A stretch of 64,000 bases of DNA from Hassallia byssoidea VB512170 (GTDB lineage Bacteria > Cyanobacteriota > Cyanobacteriia > Cyanobacteriales > Nostocaceae). Below, one piece after another: positions 62,676 through 64,000 of this stretch. The stretch lies in assembly GCF_000817785.2 (NCBI RefSeq), contig NZ_JTCM02000014.1:33520-97519 (forward strand), read 5' to 3'. Under the pieces are notes generated by a model. It worked only from the letters and a program-made list of their open reading frames with translations. It was not told the origin of the DNA and did not search any database. Each line of letters begins with the position of its first letter. The first letter of the stretch is position 1. A program made the position numbers and the translations under genes.

Positions 62676-63875
62676 ATGACCAGTATTTCTACAGGACAAA
62701 TTGAGTTGCATCGCCATCGAGAACAATTTCCAGCTTTAGCTAATAAGACTTATTTTAACTATGGGGGACAGGGACCGATGCCGCAAAGGGCGCTGGATGC
62801 GATCGCCCAAGCGCAAATCCATATCCAGGATATAGGTCCTTTCAGTGGTGAGTTCTATCGCTGGTTGGTGCCAGAATATAAAGCAGTAAAAGAGGCGATC
62901 GCACAGGAATTGAATGTACCACCGCAAACAATCTCTCTTACGGAGGATGTAACTGTTGGTTGCAATATTGCTATGTGGGGTCTGGAGTGGCAAGCCGGCG
63001 ACCATATGCTGCTCACAGACTGCGAACATCAAGGTATTGTGGCGATCGCACAAGAAATCGGGCGCAGGTTAAAAGTGGAAATTACCACCTGTCCTGTGAT
63101 GGCAACTTTAAATGAAGGCGATCCGGTTGATGCGATCGCCCAACACTTACGCCCTAATACTCGTTTGCTGGTGTTGAGTCATATCCTCTGGAATACCGGT
63201 CAAGTTTTGCCGCTTGACAAAATTGTGGAAGTGTGCAAAAAGAATGATGTGAGAATTCTCGTAGATGCGGCACAGTCTGTCGGCTCAATGCCTTTGAATT
63301 TAACTGAATTGGGGGCAGATTTTTATGCTTTTACGGGTCACAAGTGGTTGTGTGGTCCTGCGGGTGTGGGTGGTTTGTATGTGCGACCAGAAGCACTAGA
63401 AAGCCTGAAACCGACTTTTATAGGTTGGCGTAGCGTTGTGATAGATAGTGAAGGTAAGCCTGTAGATTGGCATCCAGACGGACGACGTTATGAAGTGGCT
63501 ACTTCAGATTTTCCGCTATATGCTGGTTTAAGGGAAGCGATCGCTATCCATCACGAATGGGGAACAGCTGAACAACGTTATCAGGAAATTCGCCGTTTGA
63601 GTGAGTACCTTTGGCGAAGCTTAACAGCGTTACCCGATATCAAATGTCTGCGAACTTCCCCACCAGAAAGCGGTTTAGTCTCGTTTCAACTGACAAATAA
63701 CAAACCCCAAGCCAGCGTGCAACTGGTAAAGTTTTTAGAATCACAAAAGATATTAACTCGAACAATTGCCGATCCAGATTGTGTACGCGCCTGCGTCCAT
63801 TACTTTACACTCGAATCAGAAATCGACCAATTAATTGAAGAAATTCAGAGATTTTGCGCTCTAGGTAATGGGTAA
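62676..63875 (+). CDS. class V aminotransferase (cysteine desulfurase-like)
   Basis: 399 residues. PLP fold type I: TEDVTVGCNIAMWGLEW, LVDAAQSVGSMPLNLTELG (Asp for PLP) and the PLP lysine in YAFTGHKWLCGPAGVGG. C-terminal RACVHYFTLESEIDQLIEEI. Resembles the SufS/isopenicillin-N-epimerase-like branch common in cyanobacteria. The catalytic Cys loop of cysteine desulfurases is not clear, so the substrate remains open. The start follows a heptamer array with no normal ribosome site. Confidence 0.87.
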   Translation: MTSISTGQIELHRHREQFPALANKTYFNYGGQGPMPQRALDAIAQAQIHIQDIGPFSGEFYRWLVPEYKAVKEAIAQELNVPPQTISLTEDVTVGCNIAMWGLEWQAGDHMLLTDCEHQGIVAIAQEIGRRLKVEITTCPVMATLNEGDPVDAIAQHLRPNTRLLVLSHILWNTGQVLPLDKIVEVCKKNDVRILVDAAQSVGSMPLNLTELGADFYAFTGHKWLCGPAGVGGLYVRPEALESLKPTFIGWRSVVIDSEGKPVDWHPDGRRYEVATSDFPLYAGLREAIAIHHEWGTAEQRYQEIRRLSEYLWRSLTALPDIKCLRTSPPESGLVSFQLTNNKPQASVQLVKFLESQKILTRTIADPDCVRACVHYFTLESEIDQLIEEIQRFCALGNG

Positions 63876-64000
63876 TGGGTAATGGGTAATAGGTAATGGG
63901 GAATGGGGTTTCACACTCATGTAGACAAAAATGGACAGGCTTGTTTTAAAGATCCTCAACACGATAGCGAGTCACAAAGGATGTTCGCGCTTCGCGTCTG
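63862..64000. repeat. GGTAATG heptamers at the aminotransferase 3' end and downstream spacer
   Basis: Five to six GGTAATGGGTAATG units overlap the stop codon at 63873-63875. Further on, 63923-63962 shares GACAAAAATGG and AGATCCTCAACAC with 51333-51376. The window then ends. Confidence 0.7.

Overview
The window comes from a heterocyst-type filamentous cyanobacterium (Nostocales sense). The evidence is a phycoerythrocyanin (pec) cluster joined to a phycocyanin (cpc) cluster, many GCGATCGC (HIP1) octamers, heptanucleotide tandem repeats between genes, and cyanobacterial families such as the small 51-residue one-helix protein and the FtsH type seen here. Gene order pecBACEF-cpcBACDEF followed by three cpcG genes is the order I know from Mastigocladus/Fischerella and Anabaena relatives. 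I do not assign a species.

Layout. 1-300: 3' end of an RluA-type pseudouridine synthase. 947-12327: the phycobilisome rod operon region, all on +, with almost every late spacer filled by hairpin-forming low-complexity or heptamer repeats. 12484-13365: a VapC/Phd-type toxin-antitoxin pair enclosed by 40-bp inverted repeats, next to a dead Uma2-type gene. 13650-16899: HD-domain protein, acyltransferase-GAF fusion and a lone GAF protein on the minus strand. 17140-22282: housekeeping genes prfB (with the programmed frameshift), a small membrane protein, ybeY, dgkA, trpG/pabA, an MBL-fold protein and an exported protein.

22621-31111 is the most interesting part: a plus-strand gene train that I read as a retron system. 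It runs WGR-HEAT protein, hicA, hicB, winged-helix/SWIM zinc-finger protein, retron-type ncRNA 1, alpha/beta hydrolase, retron-type ncRNA 2, retron reverse transcriptase. The reverse transcriptase has the YADD active site plus the two retron signatures (NAxxH and VTG). Each ncRNA has an 11-bp a1/a2 inverted repeat at its ends. The two ncRNAs share core and flanks but have completely different, perfectly paired msd stems. One reverse transcriptase with two diverged ncRNAs separated by a hydrolase gene is, as far as I know, not a described layout.

31119-33781: two paralogous FG-GAP/VCBS repeat proteins. 34214-35524: pepP. 35934-46840: an exopolysaccharide cluster (WecG/TagA-type, GT14, GT2, Wzx flippase, GT4, Wzy-like polymerase, Wzc-like tyrosine kinase, a clan-A glycoside hydrolase). 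46904-50806: exported protein, ADP-ribosylglycohydrolase and ftsH on minus. 52124-53709: a tnpB-only IS605-type element with a frameshift, repeat insertions inside tnpB and a divergent ribbon-helix-helix gene. 53818-62351 (minus): gltX, tRNA-Asp, two Ser/Thr kinases sharing a C-terminal domain, a phytase-like esterase and a TM0106-type RecB-like nuclease. 62676-63875: class V aminotransferase. All functions are read from sequence by eye; no database search was run.
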